NCBI GenBank assembly: GCA_910584795.1
Contig: CAJUBZ010000004.1
Span: forward strand, 124,001-188,000
Length of the DNA stretch: 64,000 nucleotides
Reading direction: 5' to 3'
Source: an uncultured Eubacterium sp.
GTDB lineage: Bacteria; Bacillota; Clostridia; Lachnospirales; Lachnospiraceae
The position numbers were made by a program, and so were the translations under genes. A model generated the notes under the pieces. It searched no databases. It saw only the letters and a list, made by a program, of their open reading frames with translations, and had not been told where the DNA came from. Positions 34,698 through 43,864 of the stretch are shown piece by piece. Position 1 is the first letter of the stretch. Each line of letters starts with the position of its first letter.

Positions 34698-35690
34698 ATG
34701 GGATTAACTAGAGAACAATATGATATTATTTATAATAAATACAATGATAAACGCTTAAATAACAGCATGAAGCAAAATCAAAGACTTCAGGACATTTATA
34801 ATAAAATTCCTGAAATTAAAAAATGTGATTTAGAAATCAGTTCTCTTGCTATTAATGCAACAAGAACTGCATTAGGTGGGGATATTTCTCTAAAAGAAAA
34901 ACTTAAAGATGATATATCCATTATTAGCGAAAGAAAAAAAGCCCTCTTGCTATCAAATGGATACAGCAGCGATTATTTGGATCCCATCTATGATTGCGCT
35001 TTTTGCCAGGATACAGGATTTATCAACGGTAAACCTTGTGAGTGCCTTCAAAAAGAGATTTCTGATTCACTATATACTTCACCAGAATTGGCAGACATAT
35101 TAAAGACAGAAAACTTTGATACCTTTAATTTTGATTATTACTCTGACAATTTTATCGATGAAGTTTCAGGAGTTTCCGCTCTGGATAACATTGAGACTGT
35201 AGTTGATTATTGTCAGTATTATATAAAACACTTTGACAAAACCTCTGACAATCTGTTATTCTATGGTGGCGCAGGCCGTGGGAAAACATTCCTTATTAAC
35301 TGCATTGCCAAAGAATTATTAGAACAATCATACACTGTTTTATATTTGTCAGCTGTGGCATTTTTTGATTTGTTATCAAACATTACATTTAACAAAAGCA
35401 CGTCTTCTGCATTCGGTCAGATTACCATGCATGAATTATTACAGTGCGACTTATTAATCATTGATGATTTGGGCAGTGAAATGGCAAACTCTTTTACTGA
35501 CTCTACATTATTTGATTGCCTGAACGACAGACTTATACACCAAAAATCCACCATTATTTCAACCAACCTTACTCTAGCGGATTTAAATAGAAATTATTCT
35601 GACAGAATCTATTCACGAGTTCTTGGTGGATATACTGTATTTAAGATTTTTGGTGATGATATAAGAATAAAAAAACAAATAACTAATTAA
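34698..35690 (+). CDS. DnaC/DnaI-like AAA+ helicase loader
   Basis: This 330-residue ATPase has a cysteine cluster CAFCQDTGFINGKPCEC at about residues 98-114, probably a zinc site. A Walker A (YGGAGRGKTF), Walker B LLIIDDLGSEM, and sensor residues STNLTLADLNRNYSDRIYSR follow. These are the features of DnaC/DnaI loaders that place the replicative helicase on DNA. The frame opens at ATG 34686, but that ATG lacks a ribosome site; its GGAG lies 6 bases before ATG 34698, which is therefore the better start. It is directly downstream of the DnaD-domain gene. Confidence 0.88.
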   Translation: MGLTREQYDIIYNKYNDKRLNNSMKQNQRLQDIYNKIPEIKKCDLEISSLAINATRTALGGDISLKEKLKDDISIISERKKALLLSNGYSSDYLDPIYDCAFCQDTGFINGKPCECLQKEISDSLYTSPELADILKTENFDTFNFDYYSDNFIDEVSGVSALDNIETVVDYCQYYIKHFDKTSDNLLFYGGAGRGKTFLINCIAKELLEQSYTVLYLSAVAFFDLLSNITFNKSTSSAFGQITMHELLQCDLLIIDDLGSEMANSFTDSTLFDCLNDRLIHQKSTIISTNLTLADLNRNYSDRIYSRVLGGYTVFKIFGDDIRIKKQITN

Positions 35691-35719
35691 CACTTTTTTA
35701 CACATGGAGGAAAACACAA

Positions 35720-36889
35720 ATGGCTATCGAAAAATTCATTGAATCAATTCCTGTTGGACCACTTGCTATCGTTGCTTTATCAGGAAGCAAGGCTTTGGGC
35801 GAGACTGTGGATGCATATATTTCTGACTGGAGAAGCGAAAGAATTGAAGCAAAAGAATCACCTATTACTTTCAAAGGATATGTTAAAGACTCCTATCTCT
35901 TGGATGTAAGCACACCACGTTTTGGAACTGGTGAAGCGAAATGTACTTTGAGAGATACAGTACGTGGAACAGACCTTTACATTATTGATGATGTAACAAA
36001 CTACAGCATTGAATACACAGTTTGTGGTCAGAAGAATCATATGTCTCCTGACGATCATTATGCTGATATCAAGAGAGTAATTGCCGCTGCTGCCGGTAAA
36101 GCAAGAAAAATTACTGTTATTATGCCATTTTTATACGAAAGCAGACAGCATAGACGTAGTTCCAGAGAATCAATGGACTGCGCAGTAATGCTTCAGGAAT
36201 TAGTGAACATGGGAGTTGACAATATTCTAACCTTCGATGCTCATGACCCTCGCGTAAATAATGCGATTCCAATCAGTGGTTTTGAATCCATCATGCCAAC
36301 ATATCAATACATTAAAAATCTATTAAGAAATGTAGATGACCTTATTATTGACGATGATCACCTTATGGTTATCAGTCCTGACGAAGGTGCCATGGGCAGA
36401 GTTGTATACTTTGCAAATGTACTTGGCATTAACATGGGTATGTTTTATAAACGTCGCGATTATACACAGATTGTTGATGGTAGAAATCCGATTGTTGCAC
36501 ATGAATACTTAGGCGAATCTGTAGAGGGTAAGGATGTGTTAATTATTGATGATATGATTTCATCCGGTGACAGTATGTTAGACGTTGCAAAACAGTTGAA
36601 AAAACGCAAAGCAAACAGAGTGTTTGTCGCTTCAACTTTTGGTCTTTTCACAAATGGTCTGGAAAAGTTTGACCAGGCATATGAAGAAGGGCTTATCTAT
36701 CGTGTTATGACTACAAACTGCATATATCAGACACCGGAACTTCTCTCCAGAGAATGGTACATTAATGTAGATGTAGCAAAATACACAGCATTATTTATCG
36801 ACAGATTAAATCACGATTCTTCTATCAGCGATTTGTTAGATCCATATGATAAAATTCAGAAACGTGTGGAAAAATATAAAAATAAATAA
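35720..36889 (+). CDS. prs: Ribose-phosphate pyrophosphokinase, long form
   Basis: This 389-residue enzyme is about 70 residues longer than typical PRPP synthases. It makes PRPP from ribose-5-phosphate and ATP for nucleotide, His and Trp synthesis. Motifs are MPFLYESRQHRRSSRESMDC (nucleotide loop), FDAHDPRVNN (metal/pyrophosphate) and VLIIDDMISSGDSMLD (the PRPP loop). The N-terminal region is more divergent than in the short form. Start ATG follows GGAGGAAAACACAA. It ends the primosome operon and is followed by a terminator. Confidence 0.93.
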   Translation: MAIEKFIESIPVGPLAIVALSGSKALGETVDAYISDWRSERIEAKESPITFKGYVKDSYLLDVSTPRFGTGEAKCTLRDTVRGTDLYIIDDVTNYSIEYTVCGQKNHMSPDDHYADIKRVIAAAAGKARKITVIMPFLYESRQHRRSSRESMDCAVMLQELVNMGVDNILTFDAHDPRVNNAIPISGFESIMPTYQYIKNLLRNVDDLIIDDDHLMVISPDEGAMGRVVYFANVLGINMGMFYKRRDYTQIVDGRNPIVAHEYLGESVEGKDVLIIDDMISSGDSMLDVAKQLKKRKANRVFVASTFGLFTNGLEKFDQAYEEGLIYRVMTTNCIYQTPELLSREWYINVDVAKYTALFIDRLNHDSSISDLLDPYDKIQKRVEKYKNK

Positions 36890-36906
36890 TATATCTTAAA
36901 TTTCAA

Positions 36907-36960
36907 AAAAGAGGCTATCCACTTTAATGAATAAAAATCATTAAAACGATAACCTCTTTT
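36907..36960 (+). terminator. Terminator of the primosome/prs operon
   Basis: Outer arms AAAAGAGGCTATC (36907-36919) and GATAACCTCTTTT (36948-36960) pair with one mismatch. An inner stem TTTAATGA/TCATTAAA lies between them. Confidence 0.8.
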
Positions 36961-37246
36961 GTTATGATTTTTCAATAGCCTTCTTCTATACAAATGTATA
37001 CTTGTTGACTACTGCTCCAATATATTTAACATATAATTCCTCTAACGGATTTTCTTTTTCATATATCATAATCTTTCTGTGTTCACATCACATCAACAGT
37101 TTCATCTTAGTTCTTCTATCTATTATAATGTATATAATACAATACGTGTTCATCCGAATCATACAAATACACACTATAATAAAAATAAAAACCATAAATA
37201 TAGAATTTGCTTAATTCTCTATCTATGATTCTTATTTCTATCATTT
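36961..37246. other. Intergenic stretch between convergent prs and SbcC-like genes
   Basis: AT-rich DNA in which I see no gene, RNA, repeat or clear terminator for the minus-strand gene. Confidence 0.6.
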
Positions 37247-39148
37247 TTACAGTTTGATAAAGTTATGCTTCAATCCCAATTTATCCGCCATAACTTTTTC
37301 TCTGGTATGACAGGAAAACAAAATCACCTGATCCATATTCTCCGACATGAATCTTAATGTATTTCCCATACGTTTGTTATCATACATTACAAAAGCATCA
37401 TCTAACAAAATCGGTTTCTTATCTTTTTCAAAAATAATATCTGCTGCTGCAAGCCGCAGTGCCATATAAATCTGCTCTATTGTTCCCTTGCTAAGTCTTG
37501 ATGCCATTATCAACGCTTTTCTGCTATTTACGGAGATATTCAATCTTTCATCAATTGTCAGTTTATCGTACTTTCCATTGGTTATCTGTGCCATATAATA
37601 AGAAGCCCGCTCATTTAGTTTCTTACCAAAACTATTTCGTATCTCATTAGCAATCTCTTCAATATCTTTCTTTGCCTCGTCTATAGCTTCAATCTCAATT
37701 TTAGCATTCTTAATATTATCGAGACGCTCCTTGAGTTCATCAAGGCGTTTTTCTGTCTGAATATCATTTTCTTTCTTCTGCTCTAGTGCCCATCTTGCTT
37801 TAGAAATAGACTCATTCAATTCTCTCTCTTTTTCTTCTATCTCCTGAATGTCCTGACTATAATCTTGCGCAGTAACTTCTTTCTCTTCTTCCTGTAAAAT
37901 CTGTTGCTGCGTGTTATTTAACGCTTCCTTTTTGCTATCTAACTGGCGTTTCATATATAACTCTTCGTGCTTCGCTGCTTCAAGTTTATCCAATACCAAT
38001 CTCAACTCTTTCAAAGCCTCGAGTTTTTTCATCTTGCGTCTTTGGTTAAAACCATAACGAATAATTGCCAAAAGCAAAAACATTGCGGCAACTCCCAAGC
38101 ACACCGCCGGACGAATCCAGTATTCTTTTAATGCCAAGAACTCAATATTACCTACAGTAAATCCAACTGCTGCCCCAATAAATGCGAGTGCTAAAATAAT
38201 AAGCGTAATCGGCATACTACTGCGGTGAATCACTTTATCCGATAATGCTTCCATAGTTTCACTGCTGTCTACACCCTTTTCTAATAACTGCTTTTCCAGC
38301 TCTGCTTTATGTTCTCTAATCTTGTCTAATGTTGCTGTATTTTTTTCTACTTCTGCAGTATAACTCATCACATCCTGATACAGCTTATCTTTACGCTCAT
38401 TATGCTTTGCCAGTTCCTCCAAACGTTTTTTGTCCAACGTAGAAAGTTCCTTTTTCCTGTCAATGAGTTTATACGAAGATTCTTTCTTTTGTTCTACAGA
38501 TGCAATTATACTATGCTGTTCTCTCTCTGATACTTCCAGCTGTTCTTTCACATTCTTCAGAGTCTTTTCTATTATTTCCTCTTCTCCAATCTTATTCTCC
38601 TGTATAATTCTTTTCTTCTGACTGTCCAAATCGGCAAAAGCTGCTTTAATATCAATTTCCATAGATTTCGTAGTTCCCAGATTCGCAGCATAATTTTTTA
38701 ATATAACTTCCAACTCCTTATCTGTAACACTCCCTAACTGACTGATACTAATCGTATTGTAATAACAGCTTTCATCTAACCCCATAAACAGACGGTCAAT
38801 CTCACCAGAAGAAAGCTCTATCCCTGCATCTTCATTAATCACTTTAAAAGATTTATTCTGCCGATTGAAATTTCTTTCAATTCTATAAGTAACTCCTTCA
38901 TTTTCAATCCGCATCATCCCCTGATAATTAGATGGATCTTCCCAAGGTTCGTATTTACTGTACAAATCCTTTCCGCTGGCTTTTCCCCTCTGTTTCTCTA
39001 TCCCAAAGAGCATACCTCTGATAAATGTATGTATCGTAGTCTTTCCAGCTTCATTTTCTCCATAAATAATATTAAGACCCGGCTCCAAAAGCATATCTTT
39101 ATGATGAAATTTTCCAAAGTTTGTAAGTTGTATATCTTTTATAATCAT
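37247..39148 (-). CDS. SbcC/YhaN-like SMC-type ATPase with two membrane spans
   Basis: This 633-residue protein has an N-terminal Walker A GENEAGKT at 30-37, the Q-loop and ISISQLG region, and a C-terminal signature SRLSKGTIEQIYMALRLA with Walker B PILLDDAFVMYD. Two coiled coils (about 185-300 and 368-500) are separated by two hydrophobic helices at about 311-331 and 345-363, where SbcC/Rad50 would have a Cys-x-x-Cys zinc hook. This layout fits the YhaN group. It starts by ATGA overlap with the SbcD-like nuclease gene, so the two should form a DNA-end-processing complex. It would be held at the membrane, which is inference. Confidence 0.85.
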   Translation of the reverse strand: MIIKDIQLTNFGKFHHKDMLLEPGLNIIYGENEAGKTTIHTFIRGMLFGIEKQRGKASGKDLYSKYEPWEDPSNYQGMMRIENEGVTYRIERNFNRQNKSFKVINEDAGIELSSGEIDRLFMGLDESCYYNTISISQLGSVTDKELEVILKNYAANLGTTKSMEIDIKAAFADLDSQKKRIIQENKIGEEEIIEKTLKNVKEQLEVSEREQHSIIASVEQKKESSYKLIDRKKELSTLDKKRLEELAKHNERKDKLYQDVMSYTAEVEKNTATLDKIREHKAELEKQLLEKGVDSSETMEALSDKVIHRSSMPITLIILALAFIGAAVGFTVGNIEFLALKEYWIRPAVCLGVAAMFLLLAIIRYGFNQRRKMKKLEALKELRLVLDKLEAAKHEELYMKRQLDSKKEALNNTQQQILQEEEKEVTAQDYSQDIQEIEEKERELNESISKARWALEQKKENDIQTEKRLDELKERLDNIKNAKIEIEAIDEAKKDIEEIANEIRNSFGKKLNERASYYMAQITNGKYDKLTIDERLNISVNSRKALIMASRLSKGTIEQIYMALRLAAADIIFEKDKKPILLDDAFVMYDNKRMGNTLRFMSENMDQVILFSCHTREKVMADKLGLKHNFIKL

Positions 39149-40209
39149 GTTTCATCCTCCATAGCGTCTAATAACGCTTTAGCGCCATAATAAAGAGTCT
39201 TTTTCTCCCGTTCATTTAAATATCCTTTATCAAGATATCTTTCTATAAACATTCCTAATATGTTATCGTGGTTATCCTCATATAGTTCTTCAAAATCAAA
39301 GTCCGGAACAGTTTCATCCACAATAGAAACAATATTTCCTATTTGTTCAATATCCTTTTCTTTGATTTCAAAATCAGGATCTCTATAACCATTAAAGGTA
39401 ACTTTAAACATGTTCTCCTCACCATTTTCCACCATCATATCAAGCAGTCTGTGGCGAATTTCCATATTTGTCACTTTTGGCGTTACGGTAAAATCAATTT
39501 CTTTATAGATACGTTTTGCAAAAGGAACAAACTCCAGCTCCAAACCATATTTGTTTATTTCTCCGTATATGTAACCTCTCTTACCGATATCATTCATATC
39601 AATCGGCTCAAGAGAACCGCAATATGCCATTCTGCCGCGCTCATCCATTTCCGGCTTATGTATATGACCCATAGCAACATAATCAAACCCTGACATCGCA
39701 AGTTTTTTCTTATTAATCGGAATATGTTTCTCATCTCCTCCATGAGCAACTAAAATATTCAATTTATTAATATCATCTACAATAATGTGATCGTAAAGAT
39801 TCTCTTCTATTTCTGTTTCATGGTAACTCAATCCATATACACAAGCGTTAATTTCTTCAATATCAACTTTCTGTATGTTTCTATCTTCTAAAAAAATTAC
39901 ATTTTCACTCCACTGAAAACCTTCATAAAAAGAGCCTTTTTTTATCGCATCATGATTTCCCGCACAGATAACCACCTTTGTGTCCGGTATCGTGGACAAT
40001 AGATAATCTACTTCTTTAATCTCTCTCAACAGCGGCTGTCTGTGAAACAAATCTCCTGAAATAATCAATAAATCCACCGAATCCATTTTTATCTTTTTAA
40101 TCAGCTTTTCAAATGTTCCCCATATTTCCTCTCCTCGGTTTGCAGCCCATTCCCGCTTACTTTCAGGGTGTGCTCCCAAATGAATATCTCCTGTATGAAT
40201 GAAACGCAT
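39145..40209 (-). CDS. SbcD/YhaO-like metallophosphoesterase nuclease
   Basis: This 354-residue nuclease has the Mre11/SbcD phosphoesterase motifs in order: FIHTGDIHLGAH, LLIISGDLFHR, VVICAGNHDAI, LVAHGGDE and MGHIHKPE. The frame runs upstream to 40377, but that part looks non-coding, and ATG 40209 (MRFIHTGDIH) follows a perfect AGGAGGCAAACG. It shares ATGA with the SMC-like ATPase gene, the usual nuclease-then-ATPase order. It acts in DNA repair and end processing; partner dependence is inferred from family. Confidence 0.93.
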   Translation of the reverse strand: MRFIHTGDIHLGAHPESKREWAANRGEEIWGTFEKLIKKIKMDSVDLLIISGDLFHRQPLLREIKEVDYLLSTIPDTKVVICAGNHDAIKKGSFYEGFQWSENVIFLEDRNIQKVDIEEINACVYGLSYHETEIEENLYDHIIVDDINKLNILVAHGGDEKHIPINKKKLAMSGFDYVAMGHIHKPEMDERGRMAYCGSLEPIDMNDIGKRGYIYGEINKYGLELEFVPFAKRIYKEIDFTVTPKVTNMEIRHRLLDMMVENGEENMFKVTFNGYRDPDFEIKEKDIEQIGNIVSIVDETVPDFDFEELYEDNHDNILGMFIERYLDKGYLNEREKKTLYYGAKALLDAMEDET

Positions 40210-40379
40210 CGTTTGCCTCCTAATGCTTTCATCAGAAGTGCCTGCACTTATCGTTAAAGCACAAACAGATTGAAAAGTTCTCTCAACCTTTCTCCTGATT
40301 TTTATTATTATGAATCGTCCTACTAATCCATATATTAGTATATCATTTATAGAAAGCAGGGTCAAATTGTGTCTCAATC

Positions 40380-40408
40380 TTTACAAAATCCAAATATAGG
40401 AATAAAAT
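40380..40408 (+). promoter_or_regulatory. Promoter of the M29 aminopeptidase gene
   Basis: TTTACA and TAAAAT are separated by 17 bases, ending 43 bases before the ATG. It lies in a 240-base divergent region opposite the SbcD-like gene. Confidence 0.5.
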
Positions 40409-40451
40409 AAGTGATGATTGGACAATTTAAAATATATACAAGGAGGATTTT

Positions 40452-41567
40452 ATGGACGAGAGAATAAAAAAACTGGCATACAATCTGGTAAACTATTCTG
40501 TTAAAGTACAACCGGAAGAAAAAGTATACATTCATTATATCGGCAGTGCCACCAAAGATTTGGCGCGTGCCTTAGTTAAAGAAACTTACGCAGCAGGTGG
40601 TATCCCTTTTGTACATTACACAGACCCAACTCTGCAGAGAGAAGTATTAATAAACTGCACAAAAGAACAGATGGAACTTATGGCGGAATTGGATGCAAAA
40701 GAGATGTCCGAAATGGATTGTTATATCGCTGTACGCGGTTCAGATAATATTGCTGAATTATCAGATGTTCCTGAAGAACAAATGCATTATTATGAAACTA
40801 TTTATCAGACAAAAGTTCACCACGATATTCGTGTACCAAAAACAAAATGGGTAGTTTTACGTTATCCAAATTATTCAATGGCACAGTTATCTAATATGTC
40901 GCTTGAAGCATTTGAAGATTTTTATTTTGATGTTTGTACAATGGATTACAGCAAAATGGGTAAAGCGATGGAAAGTCTCGTAAATCTTATGAATAGAACA
41001 GATAAAGTTCATATGACAGGACCTGGCACAGACATTACTTTCTCTATTAAAGACATTCCTGCTATTCCATGTGCGGGTAACATGAATATTCCTGACGGTG
41101 AAGTATACACTGCACCTGTACGTGATTCTGTAAACGGAACACTCAGCTATAATACACCAAGTGTACTCCAGGGATTTACTTTCGAGAATATCAAATTAAC
41201 TTTTAAAGATGGTAAAATTATCGAAGCGACTGCCAATGACACCGAACGTATCAATAAAATATTTGACACGGACGAAGGCGCAAGATATATCGGAGAATTT
41301 GCCATTGGTGTAAACCCTTATGTGACAAAGCCAATGAAAGATATTTTATTTGATGAGAAAATTAAAGGTTCTATTCATTTCACACCGGGTAACTGCTATG
41401 ATGAAGCTCCTAATGGCAACAAATCTGCGATTCACTGGGATTTAGTCTGGATACAAACTCCTGAGTTTGGCGGCGGAGAAATTTATTTTGATGACGTCCT
41501 GATTCGAAAAGATGGAAGATTTGTCATTCCGGAGCTGGAATGTTTAAATCCTGAAAATTTACTTTAA
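40452..41567 (+). CDS. M29 family aminopeptidase
   Basis: This 371-residue cytoplasmic metallopeptidase resembles AmpS/aminopeptidase T and releases N-terminal residues from peptides. Likely metal ligands by family position are E217 (NIPDGEVYTAP), E282 (IGEFAIGVN), H309 (IHFTPGN), H328 and D330 (AIHWD), with the catalytic Tyr at 316. It is slightly shorter than the usual 400-410 residues. Start ATG follows AAGGAGGATTTT. It is a single gene with its own promoter and a terminator shared with the next, convergent gene. Confidence 0.9.
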   Translation: MDERIKKLAYNLVNYSVKVQPEEKVYIHYIGSATKDLARALVKETYAAGGIPFVHYTDPTLQREVLINCTKEQMELMAELDAKEMSEMDCYIAVRGSDNIAELSDVPEEQMHYYETIYQTKVHHDIRVPKTKWVVLRYPNYSMAQLSNMSLEAFEDFYFDVCTMDYSKMGKAMESLVNLMNRTDKVHMTGPGTDITFSIKDIPAIPCAGNMNIPDGEVYTAPVRDSVNGTLSYNTPSVLQGFTFENIKLTFKDGKIIEATANDTERINKIFDTDEGARYIGEFAIGVNPYVTKPMKDILFDEKIKGSIHFTPGNCYDEAPNGNKSAIHWDLVWIQTPEFGGGEIYFDDVLIRKDGRFVIPELECLNPENLL

Positions 41568-41601
41568 AACTCTATATAACGTTAGCAATAAACTTTTTAA
41601 T

Positions 41602-41636
41602 AAAAATGCACATGGCAACCTGCCGTGTGCATTTTT
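41602..41636. terminator. Bidirectional terminator between M29 and the orphan gene
   Basis: Arms AAAAATGCACATGGCA and TGCCGTGTGCATTTTT pair with one wobble and a 3-base loop, with T-runs in both directions. Confidence 0.85.
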
Positions 41637-41663
41637 ACTTTTATATTAAATTGTTCCCTTACA

Positions 41664-43802
41664 TTACTCGTTATTATAATTCTCTTCAAAGGTCCAAATC
41701 TTTGCTCCTTTGTCATTCACTACCAATCCATAGGTTTCTCTTGCCGCACTCTCCGCAGCCCTCAAATCTCTATAGATTCCTTGAAGTTTTCCATAACCAT
41801 ATACAAAGAACCTCTTACCTTTTTCTTTGACAAACCCGGCGTGAATCTCTGCACCACCATGGAAGTTCACTTTTCCTAAATGTCCGATTCCCAACGTCAG
41901 TTTGGAATCCAGATTATTTGTAAATGCCAGTGCAAGCTCTTTCATTTTCACATCATCCATATAATAACTGGATTTTGCTATCGCCTTCTTTTCTTCTGTA
42001 TTATTCAATAACTGCTCCTCGTCTAACTTTTTGTTATTTTTCCATCGCTGAAAACTAATGACTGATTCTGTAATCTCTACATCGGATAAAATAATTCCTC
42101 GCTGTTGATAGGTCTTAACAACTTTTAAATCCTTATCAACGATAACCAGCACCTTCATCGGAAATCTACTATATTTCTTGTTCATAGAGGTATCTGCCAT
42201 ACCATATACAAGATTGTCCCCTATATAGCCACATACAGTTATTTTCTTCCCTTCTTCCTTAATTTCCTGCTTTTTCCCATTAGACAAATCCACAATCGTT
42301 ATCCTGTCACTTCCATAACGGGTTCCGTTCGTATTATACGCAATAATGTCTCCTGTATCATTTACTACACAACTGCCATCCTCAATATTTTCAATTAATG
42401 TTCCCCACTCTTTTGTTTTCAGATTTGCAAAATATATCGTATTGGAAAGCATAATATATATCGTACCGTCCCCTTCATGACACAACTCGGACATTTCTTC
42501 CCGCAATATTTGTGCCGGTTTTGTACATGGAATAAAAACCTTCTCTTCAGAAACTGTCTCTTTCCAATTATAATGCATCACAGAAATACCATTCTTTCCT
42601 GTATGAACGTCACTAGGACTATAGCCATATATCATATAATCCATATCGCCATTATCACTCACTTTCATGACTCTTACTTTTGTTTTATACAAGGTCTCTG
42701 AACTTTTTGCTTTCAACTGAAATGCCGGTCGGATTGCTTTGCTCAATATATCCATTACATAAACATCACCATTAATCTCGTATGCCACAAATTGTCCGTT
42801 TTCACTTTCTACATGCCGAATTTCACTTTGTTTTTGTATTCCTAAATCAATAAATCCATTACCTACATTATTCTCATTACATTCCCAGACCTGATTAATC
42901 TCTCGATTATATGCCAATATATATGTTTTTCCTTGAAAACTCCATACTGTAATTGTTTCTGCAACATGATATTTTTCTTCTTTTTTCTGTGCATTGGTGG
43001 CTTTCATATCATATGTCAATGTATATGTGCCTGCCTGACCACTATCCTTCACACAAATATCTTTTATTGAAACATCTATTTTCGTTGTTCTTTCAGGTCT
43101 CAATGTCTTCCAAATCAGCATACCAATACTAGAGCGAATCGTCACCTGCCCCAAGCTGTCACTGGCATAACGAGAATCCGGCTCTAAATACGCTGCCAGT
43201 TTCACACCTTTTTCCTCACTAAAGGTATCATCACTAAACTTTTTTGCAAATGCTATCTGTTTAGGAACAACATCTTCATTCATCAGCATTACTCTTGTAT
43301 AATAGTTTATTTCTTCATGTTTATCTGTAGCAATCGTAAATTTCAGAAAATATTCTTTTCTCTCTTCCATAATTGTACTTGCTTCATAAACAGCAGAAAC
43401 GATTCCTTTTTTCTGGTTCCATTTTTTTATATTTCCATTATCAATCAGCTTCCCTTCTTTCAAATCCTTTAATTCATAAGAGATCGCCTTCAGTTTATTG
43501 CCATGCATATTAATTTTCATAGAAACAGTATGACTTTGAGAAATTGGTATAATCACATCACGCATATGGCTTTCTTCCATATCCATAGAATAACCTTCTA
43601 TCTTCCCTATATTTTCCTCACTATACTGCACATTAATTTCAGGTATGGCATTAGTACTTGCTTTTACCTCTTTATTGATTCTCTTGTCATCAGACTGTTT
43701 TCTTTGAAACATCATAGCTGCTACAACTGCCATAACGATAATTGCAATAATTGTAATAACTACTACTATCTTTTTTTTCATATTCTGCATCGGGCCTTTC
43801 AT
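41664..43802 (-). CDS. Membrane-anchored protein of unknown function
   Basis: This 712-residue protein has a short basic N-terminus and one membrane helix (about residues 10-32, IVVVITIIAIIVMAVVAAMM). The rest should face outside. Its middle has repeated beta-strand units with WECNEN, VAYEINGDVYVMD and DIIAYNTNGTRYGSDRITIV, which suggest a beta-propeller. The end, YGKLQGIYRDLRAAESAARE, is a small separate alpha/beta region. The frame opens with GTG at 43847, inside the glgB hairpin, but ATG 43802 follows AAAGGAATAAAA and is the start. I recognise no family. It follows glgB on the same strand, separated by a hairpin. Confidence 0.75.
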   Translation of the reverse strand: MKGPMQNMKKKIVVVITIIAIIVMAVVAAMMFQRKQSDDKRINKEVKASTNAIPEINVQYSEENIGKIEGYSMDMEESHMRDVIIPISQSHTVSMKINMHGNKLKAISYELKDLKEGKLIDNGNIKKWNQKKGIVSAVYEASTIMEERKEYFLKFTIATDKHEEINYYTRVMLMNEDVVPKQIAFAKKFSDDTFSEEKGVKLAAYLEPDSRYASDSLGQVTIRSSIGMLIWKTLRPERTTKIDVSIKDICVKDSGQAGTYTLTYDMKATNAQKKEEKYHVAETITVWSFQGKTYILAYNREINQVWECNENNVGNGFIDLGIQKQSEIRHVESENGQFVAYEINGDVYVMDILSKAIRPAFQLKAKSSETLYKTKVRVMKVSDNGDMDYMIYGYSPSDVHTGKNGISVMHYNWKETVSEEKVFIPCTKPAQILREEMSELCHEGDGTIYIMLSNTIYFANLKTKEWGTLIENIEDGSCVVNDTGDIIAYNTNGTRYGSDRITIVDLSNGKKQEIKEEGKKITVCGYIGDNLVYGMADTSMNKKYSRFPMKVLVIVDKDLKVVKTYQQRGIILSDVEITESVISFQRWKNNKKLDEEQLLNNTEEKKAIAKSSYYMDDVKMKELALAFTNNLDSKLTLGIGHLGKVNFHGGAEIHAGFVKEKGKRFFVYGYGKLQGIYRDLRAAESAARETYGLVVNDKGAKIWTFEENYNNE

Positions 43803-43829
43803 TTTTATTCCTTTTACTTTTAGGCATTG

Positions 43830-43858
43830 AAAGGGCAGTTCTTTCACCGCCCTTTTTT
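43830..43858 (-). terminator. Hairpin after glgB
   Basis: AAAGGGC and GCCCTTT (43830-43836, 43849-43855) form a stem just after the glgB stop. On the minus strand the following T-run is only three bases, so it may attenuate rather than stop transcription into the orphan gene. Confidence 0.5.
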
Positions 43859-43864
43859 GTCAAA

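Noticed and set aside
40210..40377. N-terminal extension of the SbcD-like nuclease
   Set aside because: Residues before MRFIHTGDIH fit no family member and a perfect ribosome site precedes the inner ATG.
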